The notes: generated by a model not told the origin, from the sequence alone. A DNA stretch of 64,000 bases from Acidobacteriota bacterium (GCA_030697165.1 JAUYQQ010000008.1:377001-441000); one strand, 5' to 3'. Counted from the stretch's first letter, positions 52,438 to 62,567 are shown. A program made the numbers and translations.

Positions 52438-52676
52438 TTTAGGATGATATCCCAAGGGTTCAAACCCGGGGGTTCAAACCCGGGGTTCAAGCACGGAGGT
52501 TCAAGCACGGAGGTTCAAGCACGGGGGTTCAACCACGGCGGTTCAAGCACGGGGGTTCAAGCAGGGGGTTCAAGCACGGGGGTTCAAGCACGGGGGTTCA
52601 AGCACGGGGGTTCTCAGAACCTTCGTGTTAGAACCTGCGTGTTTGAACCGTCGGGTTTGAACCCTGTGATTGAACT
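52438..52676. repeat. GGTTCAAGCACGGG palindromic array
   Basis: This is the largest array in the window. About eleven left-arm units (GGTTCAAGCACGGG, GGTTCAAACCCGGG) reach GGTTCTCAGAACC (about 52609-52621). About four inverted units follow (TTCGTGTTAGAACC, GCGTGTTTGAACC). The arms are unequal. It fills the 245-bp gap between the nuoG and M1 peptidase genes. Confidence 0.9.
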
Positions 52677-52678
52677 TA

Positions 52679-55537
52679 CTAGCGCCGTTCAATTATCGCA
52701 ACGGCGCCGCCGTCTGGATTCACGTCCACCGACCGGAAGGTGCCCGCCAGGGGCAGGCGCTGTTCGGTAATGGCTTCGGTCAGGGTCACCAGGTGCCGCG
52801 AGGTCGTGCCGTCGGCATAGGTCACGGTCACGGTCACCGGCACGTCGAACACCTCTTCGGCCTGCTCGAACCGCACCACCAGCCCCTCCCCTTCCTGGAC
52901 CGAGCTGAACCGCAGGCGGGGGATGGCCGAGTCGTAAATCCAGCGCTCGAAGAACCGTTCGAGGTTGCGGCCGCTTTCGGCCTCCATGGCCTTCCGCAGG
53001 TCGTCGGTGCCCGCCTTCTTGAAACGATGGTCGGCATAGTAGCGGCGCACGCCGCGAAAGAAGGCTTCGTCGCCGACGAAGCGCCGCAGCATGTGCAGCA
53101 CCGAGGCGCCCTTGTTGTAGACCAGCGCGCGGAACACGCGGCTTTCGCCCTTGATGTGCCCCAGCCTGTACCCCAGGTAGACGGGCCCCTGATCCGAGTA
53201 ATCGACCGCCCATCGCCGGAACTGCCGAAGAATGTCGTGAAACGCGTCTTCACCGCGCCGCTCGCGCGCGAACAGCGCCGCGAAGTACTGCGCGAAGCCT
53301 TCGCTCAACCACTGCTCGTGGTAGTTCTTCCAGCCGACCGCCTGGCCGAACCACTGGTGCGCCAGCTCGTGCGCGATGAAGAACTCGGGAAACCCCGAAA
53401 ACGACGCCGGGTCGTTGCGCCAGTTGTGCTGGCTCACGGGCGGCGGGTTGTTGATCATGGCGAAATAGCCCGGCGCGTGTCCGCCGGGCAGTTCGTCCTC
53501 GACCATGGCAATGGTGAGCGCGTCGTACGGGACATCCCCGACGAGCGACGCATACAGCCGGACGATCTCGGCGCCAAGCGCAACCGTGTCACGCGACTTG
53601 TTTTCCTGGCGCCGGTTGGCATCCACCGTCAACTGCATGGTGTTGCGCGCGCCCACCGCCGGAATGACAAACGCCCGCGCCTGCAGCCTGGCGATCTGCT
53701 TGGCCAGCGTATCCCCCGGCACCGACACCAGCGCGCGTTCGGCCGGCGGTGTCGTGATGTCGAGCGCCACCGTGGCCGCGTCCACACGGTTCATCTTGCT
53801 GACGAGCACCGCCAGGTAGCGCAGCGGCTGCGGCGAACGAAACGAATACGACACCCGAGGCACGCTGCGGCCGGAGCTTCCGACCACGACCGGCTCGGCC
53901 GCCGCCGGCGAGCCCGGCTCCGCCACGCCCGAGGCGACCACCGCGTATTCGGCCGGCACCGTGAAGCGGATGTGCGCCGTCGCGAAGTCGGTGACCTGCG
54001 CCTGCGGGTACCAGTAGCTGCGATTGCTCAGCAGCCACTTCGGCTCCGCCGGCACAAACGGCAGATCGTCGGGTTGTGAGTTGCGTTGGCCTGGTAGGGC
54101 TGGTGGGGCTGGTGGGGCTGGTAGGGCTGGTCCACTGACTGCCACAGACTCGTCCTGGAAACTCGTGCGCATCAGGCGGCCGGAGTAGTTCACGGTGAGC
54201 GTGAGGTGAAAGTCGCGCGCGACAGGCGACGGCAGGTTGACCAGCACGCTGTTCTGGTTGCGGATGCGCAGGAACATCAGCCGGCCGAACTCGTCGCTCG
54301 TGATCGACGACACGTTGAGGCTGTCGGCGAAACGCAGCGTGAGCACGCCGAGCGCGTGCGCCTTGACGCGCAGCTTGATGCGCGTCGTGCCTTCCATCCA
54401 CTCGCGGTCGGGATAGTACTGCGCGTCGATGTCGTAGTCGATGACGTCGTAGTCGATCAGATCGTCTTCGTCGTAGAAGCGGCCGCGGCTCGCCAGCTTC
54501 TGTTCCGACGCATACACCGAGATGTTGCGGCGGCGGGCGCGCTGGAACAGCGAGACGTCTTCGGGCTCGCCGCTCGCGCGGGCGTAGGTGATCGCGTCAA
54601 ACCGGCGCGTGCGCACCTCGGCGACGAAGTCACCGGGCTGCGGCAGCAGCGACCACACATCGCGGCTCAAGTCGCTCAGGTCGAGATTGAACGACCGGGC
54701 GACGTCCTCGTCGAAAATTGCCTGGCCGCGCCTGAGCAGGCGCAGGTCGACCGGCACCGGTGTCAGCAGGTTCTCGGCGACGCGCTGCTCGAACTCGTAC
54801 GGGTTGATGCGCACGAACGCGGCGGTGAACGGCGTCTCGAGCGTCTCGGTGCCGGCAAACAGCCGCAGCTGGCCCTTCTCTTCCTTGGGCGCCGGCTCGA
54901 ACACCATGGTGCCGTCGCCGATCAACACGAGCGCCGTCACGCCCTCGGCGGTTTCGGCCACGAACACGTCGCCCGCGGGCAGGCGGAGCGTGAAGTCGAC
55001 CGCCTGCAGCACCAGGTTGCGCGCGGCGAACTGCTTCCCGGCCTGCAGCGTCAGGCGGTGCAGGCCTTCGATCGACGCGAGCCGATCCTCGGCCTGGATG
55101 CGCCACGGCTGGCGGCCAAATTCGTCGCCGCGCGGCCGCCGGACGTCGAGCCGCCACGTTGCGATGCGGCCGCGATTGCCGGACTCCTGGAACACCTCGA
55201 GCACCAGCCGGTACCCCTCGCCCGGCAGCGCCCCCGGCAGCGGCGCTCGGTCACGCTCCTTGACGACGACGCGGGTGATGCCTTGGAGGACCATGGCATC
55301 GAAGAACTCGAGCGATTGCTCGCGGTTGGCGTTGGGCGACAACAGCGCGAGCCAGCGGTTGCGATCCACGGTCGAGATGGCGGTTTCAACCGCCGCCCTG
55401 AAGTTCTGCAGAGACAGTTCTTCGGCGTCGGGTGCCCGGGTGGGTACCTGTCCCGCGAATGCGTCCACCTCCGCCGTGGCGACGGCGGACAAGGGCGCAG
55501 CGCAGAAGACGATCAAGACAAGAAGGCGTGCAAGCAT
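52679..55537 (-). CDS. Secreted M1-family zinc aminopeptidase
   Basis: After a signal peptide (MLARLLVLIVFCAAPLSAVA), a lineage-specific N-terminal region of about 350 residues precedes an M1 peptidase. The zinc site HELAHQWFGQ (near residue 722) is followed by the third ligand in EQWLSEGFAQYFA, and the peptidase ends with a helical region (MLRRFVGDEAFFRGVRRYY). At 952 residues it is longer than many M1 enzymes. A Pro/Ala insert (ALPAPPAPPALPG) near residue 475 is encoded by a GGGCTGGTG tandem repeat (about 54090-54135). It probably acts in the periplasm. Confidence 0.9.
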   Translation of the reverse strand: MLARLLVLIVFCAAPLSAVATAEVDAFAGQVPTRAPDAEELSLQNFRAAVETAISTVDRNRWLALLSPNANREQSLEFFDAMVLQGITRVVVKERDRAPLPGALPGEGYRLVLEVFQESGNRGRIATWRLDVRRPRGDEFGRQPWRIQAEDRLASIEGLHRLTLQAGKQFAARNLVLQAVDFTLRLPAGDVFVAETAEGVTALVLIGDGTMVFEPAPKEEKGQLRLFAGTETLETPFTAAFVRINPYEFEQRVAENLLTPVPVDLRLLRRGQAIFDEDVARSFNLDLSDLSRDVWSLLPQPGDFVAEVRTRRFDAITYARASGEPEDVSLFQRARRRNISVYASEQKLASRGRFYDEDDLIDYDVIDYDIDAQYYPDREWMEGTTRIKLRVKAHALGVLTLRFADSLNVSSITSDEFGRLMFLRIRNQNSVLVNLPSPVARDFHLTLTVNYSGRLMRTSFQDESVAVSGPALPAPPAPPALPGQRNSQPDDLPFVPAEPKWLLSNRSYWYPQAQVTDFATAHIRFTVPAEYAVVASGVAEPGSPAAAEPVVVGSSGRSVPRVSYSFRSPQPLRYLAVLVSKMNRVDAATVALDITTPPAERALVSVPGDTLAKQIARLQARAFVIPAVGARNTMQLTVDANRRQENKSRDTVALGAEIVRLYASLVGDVPYDALTIAMVEDELPGGHAPGYFAMINNPPPVSQHNWRNDPASFSGFPEFFIAHELAHQWFGQAVGWKNYHEQWLSEGFAQYFAALFARERRGEDAFHDILRQFRRWAVDYSDQGPVYLGYRLGHIKGESRVFRALVYNKGASVLHMLRRFVGDEAFFRGVRRYYADHRFKKAGTDDLRKAMEAESGRNLERFFERWIYDSAIPRLRFSSVQEGEGLVVRFEQAEEVFDVPVTVTVTYADGTTSRHLVTLTEAITEQRLPLAGTFRSVDVNPDGGAVAIIERR

Positions 55538-55547
55538 TCACGGATAC

Positions 55548-55632
55548 AGCCGGGAGTCGGGAGACGGGAGTCGGGAGTCGGAAAAGCACTGGTCTTTTCG
55601 ACTCCCGGTTCCCGACTCCCGACTCCCGGCAG
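55548..55632. repeat. GGGAGTC palindromic array upstream of the M1 gene
   Basis: The left arm CCGGGAGTCGGGAGACGGG and GAGTCGGGAGTCGG faces GACTCCCGGTTCCCGACTCC and CGACTCCCGG around an AAAAGCACTGGTCTTTT centre. The same unit is inserted inside the NtrC-type gene at about 27.74-27.84 kb. Confidence 0.85.
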
Positions 55633-55656
55633 ATTATTAGACGCCAGTGGGACGAA

Positions 55657-56832
55657 TCAGGCTATCGGAATCGCCAGCCTACTGAGGACCAGTACGGTCA
55701 AGTCGTCGGCGAGACGCTGGTCGCGGCGGTGACGCTCGACGGCGTCGAACACGGCACGGCCGAGGTCGCCGGCCGCCGACTGCTGGTAGGCGCCGGCGTA
55801 TAGCGCCAGCGTCCGCTCCAGCCCGGCCTCGTCGAACGGTGTGCCGTCAGGGCTCTCGGCTTCGGTCAGGCCGTCGCTATACATCAACAGCGCATCGCCA
55901 GGGTTCAGCTGTACTTCGCCGGCCTCGTACTCGCTCGCTTCGAACATGCCGAGCGCGATGCCGCCGCTCATCAGCCGTTCAATGGAGCCATTCTGCCGGC
56001 GCAGCAGCGGCGGTGTCTGGCCGGCGTTGACGAACTCGAGGCGGCCGGTCGCGGGCGTGTACGACGCGAGGAACAAGGTGATGAACCGCGAGGCCGGCGC
56101 GTGGCGCGCCACCTGCAGGTTGAGGCGCTTGACCAGGGCCGGCAGCGGCAGGCCTTCATCCACGAGCGTGCGAAGAATGGCGAGCAGCAGCGCCATGAGC
56201 AGCGCCGCCGGGCTGGCCTTGCCGGCGACATCGCCGAGCGCGACCAGGACGGTGCCGTCTGGTTGCGGCAGGATGTCGTAGAAGTCGCCGCCCACCGTGT
56301 TGGCCGGCTTGGTCAAGCCGAAGGCTTCGACACCCGGGCCCGACCACGTGCCGTCGGGCAGCATGGCCTGCTGAATCTCGCGGGCGACTTCCAGGTCGCG
56401 CTTGAGCGAGAGCCGGTCCGCGACCTCGAGCAGCACGAGCAGGTTCATCAGCAGAAAGCCCGCGAGCAGCCACATCGTGCCGTCGGCGAACAGCGGTCCC
56501 GGCACCCGGATGTGCACGAAGAACAACGCGACCGGCACCGGCACCGAGATCAGCCCGAACCCGCGGAACAACTGGAACAGGCCGATCACCGACAGCGCGA
56601 GCGACAGGCCGTACATCAGCCGGCGGGCCGGCGACAGGCGCATGGTAAACGCCAGGAAGAAGCCCTGCACGTACTTGATGGCCTTCTGGTACCAGGGCAG
56701 GCCTTCGAGTTCGGCCGTGTTGATGCCCTTGGCGAAGAAGCGATAAGCCTCGGGCGTCTCGCGCGTGAACAGCTTCCCCAGCTCGTCGGAGGTGAGGTCG
56801 TGCGTGTAGCGCTTGAAGAAGGCCTTCGGCAT
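55657..56832 (-). CDS. Membrane PP2C-type (SpoIIE/RsbU) serine phosphatase
   Basis: The 391-residue protein has N-terminal charged sequence, two or three membrane helices (GLSLALSVIGLFQLFRGFGL; MWLLAGFLLMNLLVLLEVA) and a PP2C domain: REIQQAMLPDG, ANTVGGDFYDILP, VALGDVAGKASPAALLMALL and MYSDGLTEAESP. ATG 56832 (MPKAFFKRYTHDL) is used; the frame is open upstream antisense to the kbl gene. It likely dephosphorylates an anti-anti-sigma factor in a stress pathway. Confidence 0.88.
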   Translation of the reverse strand: MPKAFFKRYTHDLTSDELGKLFTRETPEAYRFFAKGINTAELEGLPWYQKAIKYVQGFFLAFTMRLSPARRLMYGLSLALSVIGLFQLFRGFGLISVPVPVALFFVHIRVPGPLFADGTMWLLAGFLLMNLLVLLEVADRLSLKRDLEVAREIQQAMLPDGTWSGPGVEAFGLTKPANTVGGDFYDILPQPDGTVLVALGDVAGKASPAALLMALLLAILRTLVDEGLPLPALVKRLNLQVARHAPASRFITLFLASYTPATGRLEFVNAGQTPPLLRRQNGSIERLMSGGIALGMFEASEYEAGEVQLNPGDALLMYSDGLTEAESPDGTPFDEAGLERTLALYAGAYQQSAAGDLGRAVFDAVERHRRDQRLADDLTVLVLSRLAIPIA

Positions 56833-56863
56833 GGTTCTAGCTACGTAGCTCTTAACTCGGACG

Positions 56864-58049
56864 TTAGCCGATAACGCCGAGTTCCCTTCCCACCCTGGCA
56901 AACATGTCCAGGGCGTATTGCAGGTCCTCTTTGGTGTGGGTCGCGGCCACGATCGTGCGCAAACGGGCCTTGTCGCGGGCCACGGTCGGAAAGCCAATGC
57001 TCTGGGCGAAGACGCCCTGGGCAAAGAGCGCATCCGACATCTTCGCGGCGGTGGCGGCCTGGCCCACAATCACCGGCGTGATCGGGCTTTCACTGAGGCC
57101 GGTGTTGAAGCCGAGCGATTCGAGACCGGCCTTGAAGAAGCGCGTGTTGTCCCAGAGCTGCTCGATCCACTGCGGCTCGCTTTCGAGCACATCGATCGCG
57201 GCAATGCAGGCGGCGGTCACGGCCGGCGGATGCGAGGTGGAGAACAGGAACGGCCGCGCGCGGTGATACAGGAAATCGACGAGCGCGCCGGGTGCCCGCG
57301 ACGTAGCCGCCAAGCACGCCGACCGCCTTCGAGAGCGTGCCGACCTGGATGTCGACGCGGCCGTGGCACTTGAAGTGATCCACCGTGCCGCTGCCGTTCT
57401 TGCCGAACACGCCGCTGGCGTGCGCGTCATCCACCATCATGATGGCGCCGTACTCCTCGGCAATGGTGCACAACTCGGGCAGGGGCCCGAGGTCGCCCTC
57501 CATCGAAAACACGCCGTCGGTGATCAGGATCTTGCGCTGCGTCGTGGGCAGCTCCTGCAGGATCTTGCGCGCCGCGCCGACGTCCTTGTGCGGAAACACC
57601 TTGATCGCGGCGCGGCTCAGCCGGCAGCCATCGATGATGCTGGCGTGGTTCAGCTCATCCGAAATGACCACATCGTCTTTCGTGAGTACCGCCGAGACAG
57701 TGCCGGCGTTGGCGGCGAAGCCGCTCTGGAAGACGACCACCGACTCAACGTGCTTGAACTTGGCGAGCCGGCGCTCGAGTTCCATGTGCATTTCCATGGT
57801 GCCCGAGATGGTGCGGACGGCGCCGGAGCCGACGCCGAACTTCGCCACCGCGTCGAGCGCAGCCTGCTTGAGCCGCGGGTGCGTGGCCAGGCCCAGGTAG
57901 TTGTTCGACGAGAGGTTGACGACCGACTTGTGGTCGAAAGTGGCGTGGGCCGCCGGCTCGCCTTCGAGGATGCGGAGCTTGCGGTACAGCCCCTGTTCCT
58001 TGAGCGACGTCAGTTCAGCGTTCAGAAAGGCGAGAGGATCGGTGCGCAT
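56864..58049 (-). pseudogene. kbl: 2-Amino-3-ketobutyrate CoA ligase/AONS-family enzyme, frameshifted
   Basis: This PLP enzyme of the glycine C-acetyltransferase group acts in threonine breakdown. The first part runs from LNAELTSLKEQGLYRKLRI through NLSSNNYLGLATHP, DELNHASIIDGCRLS, DDAHASGVFGKNGSGT and the PLP-lysine site GTLSKAVGVLGGYVAG. The frame is lost at a GGG run (57290-57292 on the plus strand) and resumes as GALVDFLYHRARPFLFSTSH, ending VGRELGVIG. The span of 1186 bases is one over a multiple of three; repaired length is about 394, the family norm. A single-base insertion or a sequencing error would explain it. Confidence 0.88.
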
Positions 58050-58051
58050 AT

Positions 58052-58150
58052 TCAGGATCAGGGATCAGGGATCAGGGATCAGGGATCAGGGATCAGGGAT
58101 CAGGGATCAGGGATCAGGGATCAGGGATCAGGGATCAGGGGTTCAGGGGT
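58052..58150. repeat. GGGATCA tandem array
   Basis: About thirteen nearly perfect copies of the 7-bp unit GGGATCA occur in one orientation between kbl and the polytopic membrane protein gene, reaching the latter's stop. This is the most regular array in the window, suggesting recent expansion. Confidence 0.92.
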
Positions 58151-60218
58151 TTACCGGTAACGCAAACAGTGTATCGCCGTCTGGGAACTGCTCGAGCACT
58201 TGCGCGTTGTGGGCCACCAGCCACGCGCGGACGAGGCCGGCGCTATCCGGCGCTGCAAAAGCCTTCGGATGCACCACGACATGGGTGCTCCTGGAATCCA
58301 CTAACGACTGCCACGCCAGCTCGGGATTCACGGTGACGTCCCTCAAGCGCGCCACGCGGGCGCTGTAGTCCGGTGGAAAGCTGCCGCTGTAGCCGTTGGT
58401 GATTGGCTGCCAGTGGCTGGCGGCGTAAAAGACGTAGCGGATCTCCCACGCGGCGTCGCCGAACGGGAACTCGGTGATGACCGACCCGGCCGGAAGGGCA
58501 GCGACCCGCGCATAGACGGGCGGAACTTCCGACGCCGGATATACACGTGCCGGCGGCATGGCTTCGTTCTGCGCCCAGGCGCGATTCATCTCCATGGGGA
58601 TCGCCGCGCCTTCGACCAGAACCAAAGCTGCAATGATGGCCGTCGCAACGGTCCGGCTTCCACCTTCGCCAAGGCTACGGCGGACAGGAAAGCCGGACGC
58701 CACAGTTGGTGCCGATGTGGCGTCCGGCTTCAGGCGGACCAACACCGCCACGCCGTACCCAGCCAGCACCGCCAGGAACAACCCCGCGATCATCGCGTAG
58801 CGCGCGGGCACGCGGACGCCGTCGAAGCCCGGCACGTAGTGGTAAAGCGCCGAGTAGATGCCGAACCCGGAGACGCGAGCGTCGCCGGCGCTCGGCGCCG
58901 GACCAAGCGACAGCCACATGGCGAGCAGGGCCGCGACGGCAGCAAACGCGACGGGCGATCGCACGGCTCGAGCCGTCGCCGCGCGTGCGTGGGGCGACGC
59001 CAGCAAGAGCAAGCCCACCGCGACCGCCAGCTGCCAAAGCAAGCGGCCCGGCGAGCGCGCGCGAATGGCGACGCCCAACACATTGATGTCGAACCCGCCA
59101 AAGACCACGGCGCTGACGACGGCGACCAACTGGGTGAACACGACGACGGCGAGAAGCACGATCAGAACGCGGCGCCACAACCGCTGCGCCGGGGTCACGG
59201 CCAAGGTCCGGCTAAAGCCGGACGCCACACTCTTAGATGTAGGGTCCGGCTTTAGCCGGACCATTAGGGCGATCAGGGCGACGAGCGCCAGAAGCCACGG
59301 CACGATCCCAAGGAACGTCTCACCTTCCGGGCGCGGGTAAAAGCGGAGCACCTGCCCAAAGAACCGCAGGTTCTCAGACGCCGTCGCATACGACCAGACG
59401 TTGGCCGAGAACCCCACCACTTCCCCGAATGGCCGCGCGAAGCCAAAGACGCGCTGCGCCTCCAGGTAGGGCAGCAGGAACGGAACCGTCAGGATCAAGG
59501 TGCCAGTGGCAGCGGCGACCAAGCCAATCCAGGTCCGAACAGAGCGAAGCGTACCGAGCGCCCACATCCGATGCACAACAAACAAGGGCGCGAACGGCGC
59601 GAAGTAGAGCAGGTAGTAGCCGCACGACCAGTTCTGCATCACCAGGGCCGCCGTGCCGCCGGCGAGCGCCTTGTATGAGTTCGTCGTGACGAAGCGATTC
59701 AGTCCCCACAGTGCGAAGGGCATCCACTGCGAGCTGAGCACCTGCAGGTGCGGCACCGAGGCAATGCGATACGGAAGAAAGCCGTAGACCAATCCCGCGA
59801 TGAAGGCGGCGCGGCGATCGCCGGTGAGGTCGTACACGAGCGAGTACGCGCCGAACGCCGAGAGCACGAACGTGGCGAGGAACAGCAGGTTGTAGCAAAG
59901 GATGATGTTGCCGGTGAGCCAGTAGATCGGCAGGATCTGCAGCACCTGCCCCAAAAGGTGCTCTGACAGCGCCAGCGAAAGCGGCGCCGGATGAAAGATG
60001 TTCGCGTCCCAGAACTGCGACCAGCTCATGGCGCCGGTCACGAGCTGCGGCAGGTGCTCCGCGCCCCACGCCAGGATCCACATGTTGAGGAGCGAGTCGC
60101 CGAGGTCGCCGGGCACGTCGCTGCCGAGGCCTGCGGCCAGCGGCCAGGTGAGAAGGATGGAGAAAAGTGTGTATGCGAGGAAAACCAGGGAACCGGGTTG
60201 AATTTTCACGGAGCCCAC
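58143..60218 (-). CDS. Polytopic membrane protein, GT-C glycosyltransferase-like
   Basis: The 691 residues have about twelve membrane helices and a C-terminal soluble part. LTWPLAAGLGSDVPGDLGDSL near the N-terminus and the D-rich first loop resemble GT-C-fold membrane glycosyltransferases of the PMT/YfhO kind. No family can be named with confidence. Two repeat elements are inserted in frame: 59207-59263 (VRLKPDPTSKSVASGFSRT) and about 58649-58745 (VRLKPDATSAP, VRRSLGEGGSR), both in loops. The start overlaps none of its neighbours. Confidence 0.75.
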   Translation of the reverse strand: MGSVKIQPGSLVFLAYTLFSILLTWPLAAGLGSDVPGDLGDSLLNMWILAWGAEHLPQLVTGAMSWSQFWDANIFHPAPLSLALSEHLLGQVLQILPIYWLTGNIILCYNLLFLATFVLSAFGAYSLVYDLTGDRRAAFIAGLVYGFLPYRIASVPHLQVLSSQWMPFALWGLNRFVTTNSYKALAGGTAALVMQNWSCGYYLLYFAPFAPLFVVHRMWALGTLRSVRTWIGLVAAATGTLILTVPFLLPYLEAQRVFGFARPFGEVVGFSANVWSYATASENLRFFGQVLRFYPRPEGETFLGIVPWLLALVALIALMVRLKPDPTSKSVASGFSRTLAVTPAQRLWRRVLIVLLAVVVFTQLVAVVSAVVFGGFDINVLGVAIRARSPGRLLWQLAVAVGLLLLASPHARAATARAVRSPVAFAAVAALLAMWLSLGPAPSAGDARVSGFGIYSALYHYVPGFDGVRVPARYAMIAGLFLAVLAGYGVAVLVRLKPDATSAPTVASGFPVRRSLGEGGSRTVATAIIAALVLVEGAAIPMEMNRAWAQNEAMPPARVYPASEVPPVYARVAALPAGSVITEFPFGDAAWEIRYVFYAASHWQPITNGYSGSFPPDYSARVARLRDVTVNPELAWQSLVDSRSTHVVVHPKAFAAPDSAGLVRAWLVAHNAQVLEQFPDGDTLFALPVNP

Positions 60219-60225
60219 TGAAAAT

Positions 60226-61311
60226 TCAACCCGGTTCTTTTTCGTCTTCGTCAGCCAGCACCAGCTCTTCGAACAACACCTGGAGAATGGCGGCCGTCGG
60301 CACCGCGAGCAGCGCGCCGGCCAGGCCGAGCAGTGAACTGCCGATGATGAGCGCCACGATCACGGTGATGGCACTCAAGCCGACCTGCTGACTCATCACC
60401 TTCGGCACCAGGAAGTTGTTCTCGACAATCTGGATGGCCCAGCAGAACGCCGCCGTCGCCAGCCCCAGGGAGGGCGACACCGTAAAGGCGACGGCGATGG
60501 TAGGCACGGCGGCCAGCAGCGGGCCGACCATGGGAATCATCTCGCCGACGCCTGCGATCAGCGCCAGCACGAAGAAGTAGGGCACCCCGAGCAGCGCCAG
60601 GCCAACGGCCGACGTGATGCCGACAATGAAACCAAGAAGGATCTGGCCGCCCAGCCACGCGCTGACCTTGACCGACACCTCCGCCCCGACCTTCGAGACC
60701 CGCTCGCGCTGCGATTGCGGGAACAAGCGAACCAACAGGTTGAACAAACGCTCGGAATCCACCAGCAAGTAGAAGGTCAGCAGCAGGATAGTGACCAGTC
60801 CGAACACGCCGCCGATGAAGCCCCAGATGGTCAGCAGCACGGTGGTCACGACGTCGGTGCTGCCCGAGACCGGGGCCTGCTTCAGCACCTCGGCGAACGA
60901 CGTGCCCTCGGGCATGACGCCCCAGCCCACCAGTTTCTGCTGCAGCCAGTCGAGGCGCGTCGGCAGGTCGGTCCACAGTTGCCGCCCCTGAGCCATCAGG
61001 GGTCGCACGACCACTGCCGCCAACCCGGCCAGCAGGCCCAGCACGGTGGCGTAGATCAACAGGATGGCGGCGCCGCGCGGCAGGCGTCGCTTGCCGATCG
61101 GGGTCAGCCGCCGTCGTTCGATCATGCGAACGAGCGGCGCGAGCCCGATGGCAAAGAGCGCGCTGACGTAGATCAAGAGGATCTGCGAGCGCACCAGGTA
61201 CAGGGCCCACATCAACAGGATCGCGACCACCGTGCAGAGCACGGCGTAGCGGACCACGGCGCGCGGGTCAGTGGCCAAGCAACTCCTTCGTGAACGCCGC
61301 GACCTCGTCAT
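60226..61311 (-). CDS. AI-2E-family (PerM-like) membrane transporter
   Basis: This is a 361-residue protein with about eight membrane helices. YLVRSQILLIYVSALFAIGL, the paired helices around ILLIYATVLGLLAGL, and GEMIPMVGPLLAAVPTIAVA with NNFLVPKVMSQQVGLSAITV are typical of the family. Members include exporters and sodium/proton antiporters; the substrate cannot be inferred. The first ATG (61311) overlaps the upstream aminotransferase by 44 bases; a TTG at 61278 overlapping by 11 is the likely alternative. Confidence 0.88.
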   Translation of the reverse strand: MTRSRRSRRSCLATDPRAVVRYAVLCTVVAILLMWALYLVRSQILLIYVSALFAIGLAPLVRMIERRRLTPIGKRRLPRGAAILLIYATVLGLLAGLAAVVVRPLMAQGRQLWTDLPTRLDWLQQKLVGWGVMPEGTSFAEVLKQAPVSGSTDVVTTVLLTIWGFIGGVFGLVTILLLTFYLLVDSERLFNLLVRLFPQSQRERVSKVGAEVSVKVSAWLGGQILLGFIVGITSAVGLALLGVPYFFVLALIAGVGEMIPMVGPLLAAVPTIAVAFTVSPSLGLATAAFCWAIQIVENNFLVPKVMSQQVGLSAITVIVALIIGSSLLGLAGALLAVPTAAILQVLFEELVLADEDEKEPG

Positions 61312-62479
61312 AGATGGCGCTGAGCTCGGCCGGCGGCGCCAGGAACACGATGCGGAAGAAGCCGTCTTCCGGGGCCGTGCCGAAGCCCGAACCGTATACG
61401 CACAGGATGCCCTTGGCGCGAAGCAGCCCGAGCACGAAGTCGACGTCGGTCTTGCCCGGCGGCAGATCGACCTTCGGCATGGCGTAGAACGCGCCGCGCG
61501 GCGCCACGCACGACAGGCCGGGAATGGCGTTCATGCGCGCCGTCGTCAGTTCGGCACGCTCGCGCAACTGCTGGCGGAACGAGACCTGGTGGGAGCGATC
61601 GCCAGTGAGCGCGGCGGTGACGGCAAACTGCATGGGGCCGGGACTGCACAGCCGTCCGTCGGCGAGCTTCTTGATGGCGGCGAGCGCCGGGTCGAGACGC
61701 GGCGATGAACCCACGGCCATCCAGCCGGCGCGCCAGCCGGGCGCCAGGTACGCCTTCGACAGGCTCGAATAGGAAATGATCGCCGCGTCGTTGTCGAGCG
61801 CCGCCATGGCCGGCACCGGACCCGCATAGGCGAGGTCGCCGTACACCTCGTCGGCGAGAATGACCAGGCCGTGCTCTTCGGACAGATCGATCAGCGCGCG
61901 GCGCATGGCTTCGGGATAAATCGCCCCGGTCGGGTTGTTGGGATCGATCACGACGAGCGCGCGCGTCTTCGGGTTGATCAGGCTGCGAATGTGATCGAGA
62001 TCCGGCTGCCAGTCGCGCGTGTGGTCGGTGCGGTAGTACACCGGCTGCGCGCCAATCTTCGCGAGCACCGCGGTGTAGAGCGGATAGGTCGGCGACGGCA
62101 CCAGCACCTCTTCGCCTTCGTCCACGATGCCGGTCAGTGCCAGCTCAATGCCTTCGGACGTGCCCGACGTGATCAGCACGCGATCGGCATCGACGTTGAC
62201 GCCGCGCGCGACGAAGTCGGCGGCCGCGGCTTCACGCGCCGAAGCAATGCCGGGCGACGGCGTGTAGCCGTTGTGCCCGTCGCGCATGGCCTTGGCGACG
62301 GCCTCGATCAAATGCGGCGGCGTGAGAAAACCAAACTGGTTCGGATCACCAATGTTCAGGTACCGGACCGTCATGCCGGTTTGCTCGACCTTCTTCGCCT
62401 CGACCACGATGTTGCGAATGGCGTAGGTAAAACGATCGACGCGCTTTGCGGTCCTGATGGCCTCGGTAGCTACTGACAT
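61268..62479 (-). CDS. Class I/II aminotransferase (AlaA-like)
   Basis: This PLP-dependent aminotransferase has 403 residues. NIGDPNQFGFLTPPHLIEAV, NGYTPSPGIASAREA, VIDPNNPTGAIYP and the PLP-lysine site SYSSLSKAYLAPGWRAGW are clear. The layout is closest to the alanine-forming AlaA/AlaT group. An in-frame ATG near the listed start gives MSVATEAIRTAKRVDRF. It is divergent from the VWA gene and is likely co-transcribed with the downstream transporter. Confidence 0.9.
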   Translation of the reverse strand: MSVATEAIRTAKRVDRFTYAIRNIVVEAKKVEQTGMTVRYLNIGDPNQFGFLTPPHLIEAVAKAMRDGHNGYTPSPGIASAREAAAADFVARGVNVDADRVLITSGTSEGIELALTGIVDEGEEVLVPSPTYPLYTAVLAKIGAQPVYYRTDHTRDWQPDLDHIRSLINPKTRALVVIDPNNPTGAIYPEAMRRALIDLSEEHGLVILADEVYGDLAYAGPVPAMAALDNDAAIISYSSLSKAYLAPGWRAGWMAVGSSPRLDPALAAIKKLADGRLCSPGPMQFAVTAALTGDRSHQVSFRQQLRERAELTTARMNAIPGLSCVAPRGAFYAMPKVDLPPGKTDVDFVLGLLRAKGILCVYGSGFGTAPEDGFFRIVFLAPPAELSAIYDEVAAFTKELLGH

Positions 62480-62500
62480 GACCGCCCGATCTTATCAAGG

Positions 62501-62558
62501 GCCTAGGCACCCTAGGCACCTTAGGCACCTTAGGCACCCTAGGCACCCTAGGCACCTT
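62501..62558. repeat. CCTAGGCACC tandem array
   Basis: Six 10-bp units of CTAGGCACC/TTAGGCACC occur in one orientation in the divergent gap between the aminotransferase and the VWA gene. They are the same unit as at 4.2 kb and, inverted, at 23.3 kb. Confidence 0.8.
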
Positions 62559-62567
62559 ATTTCTGTA

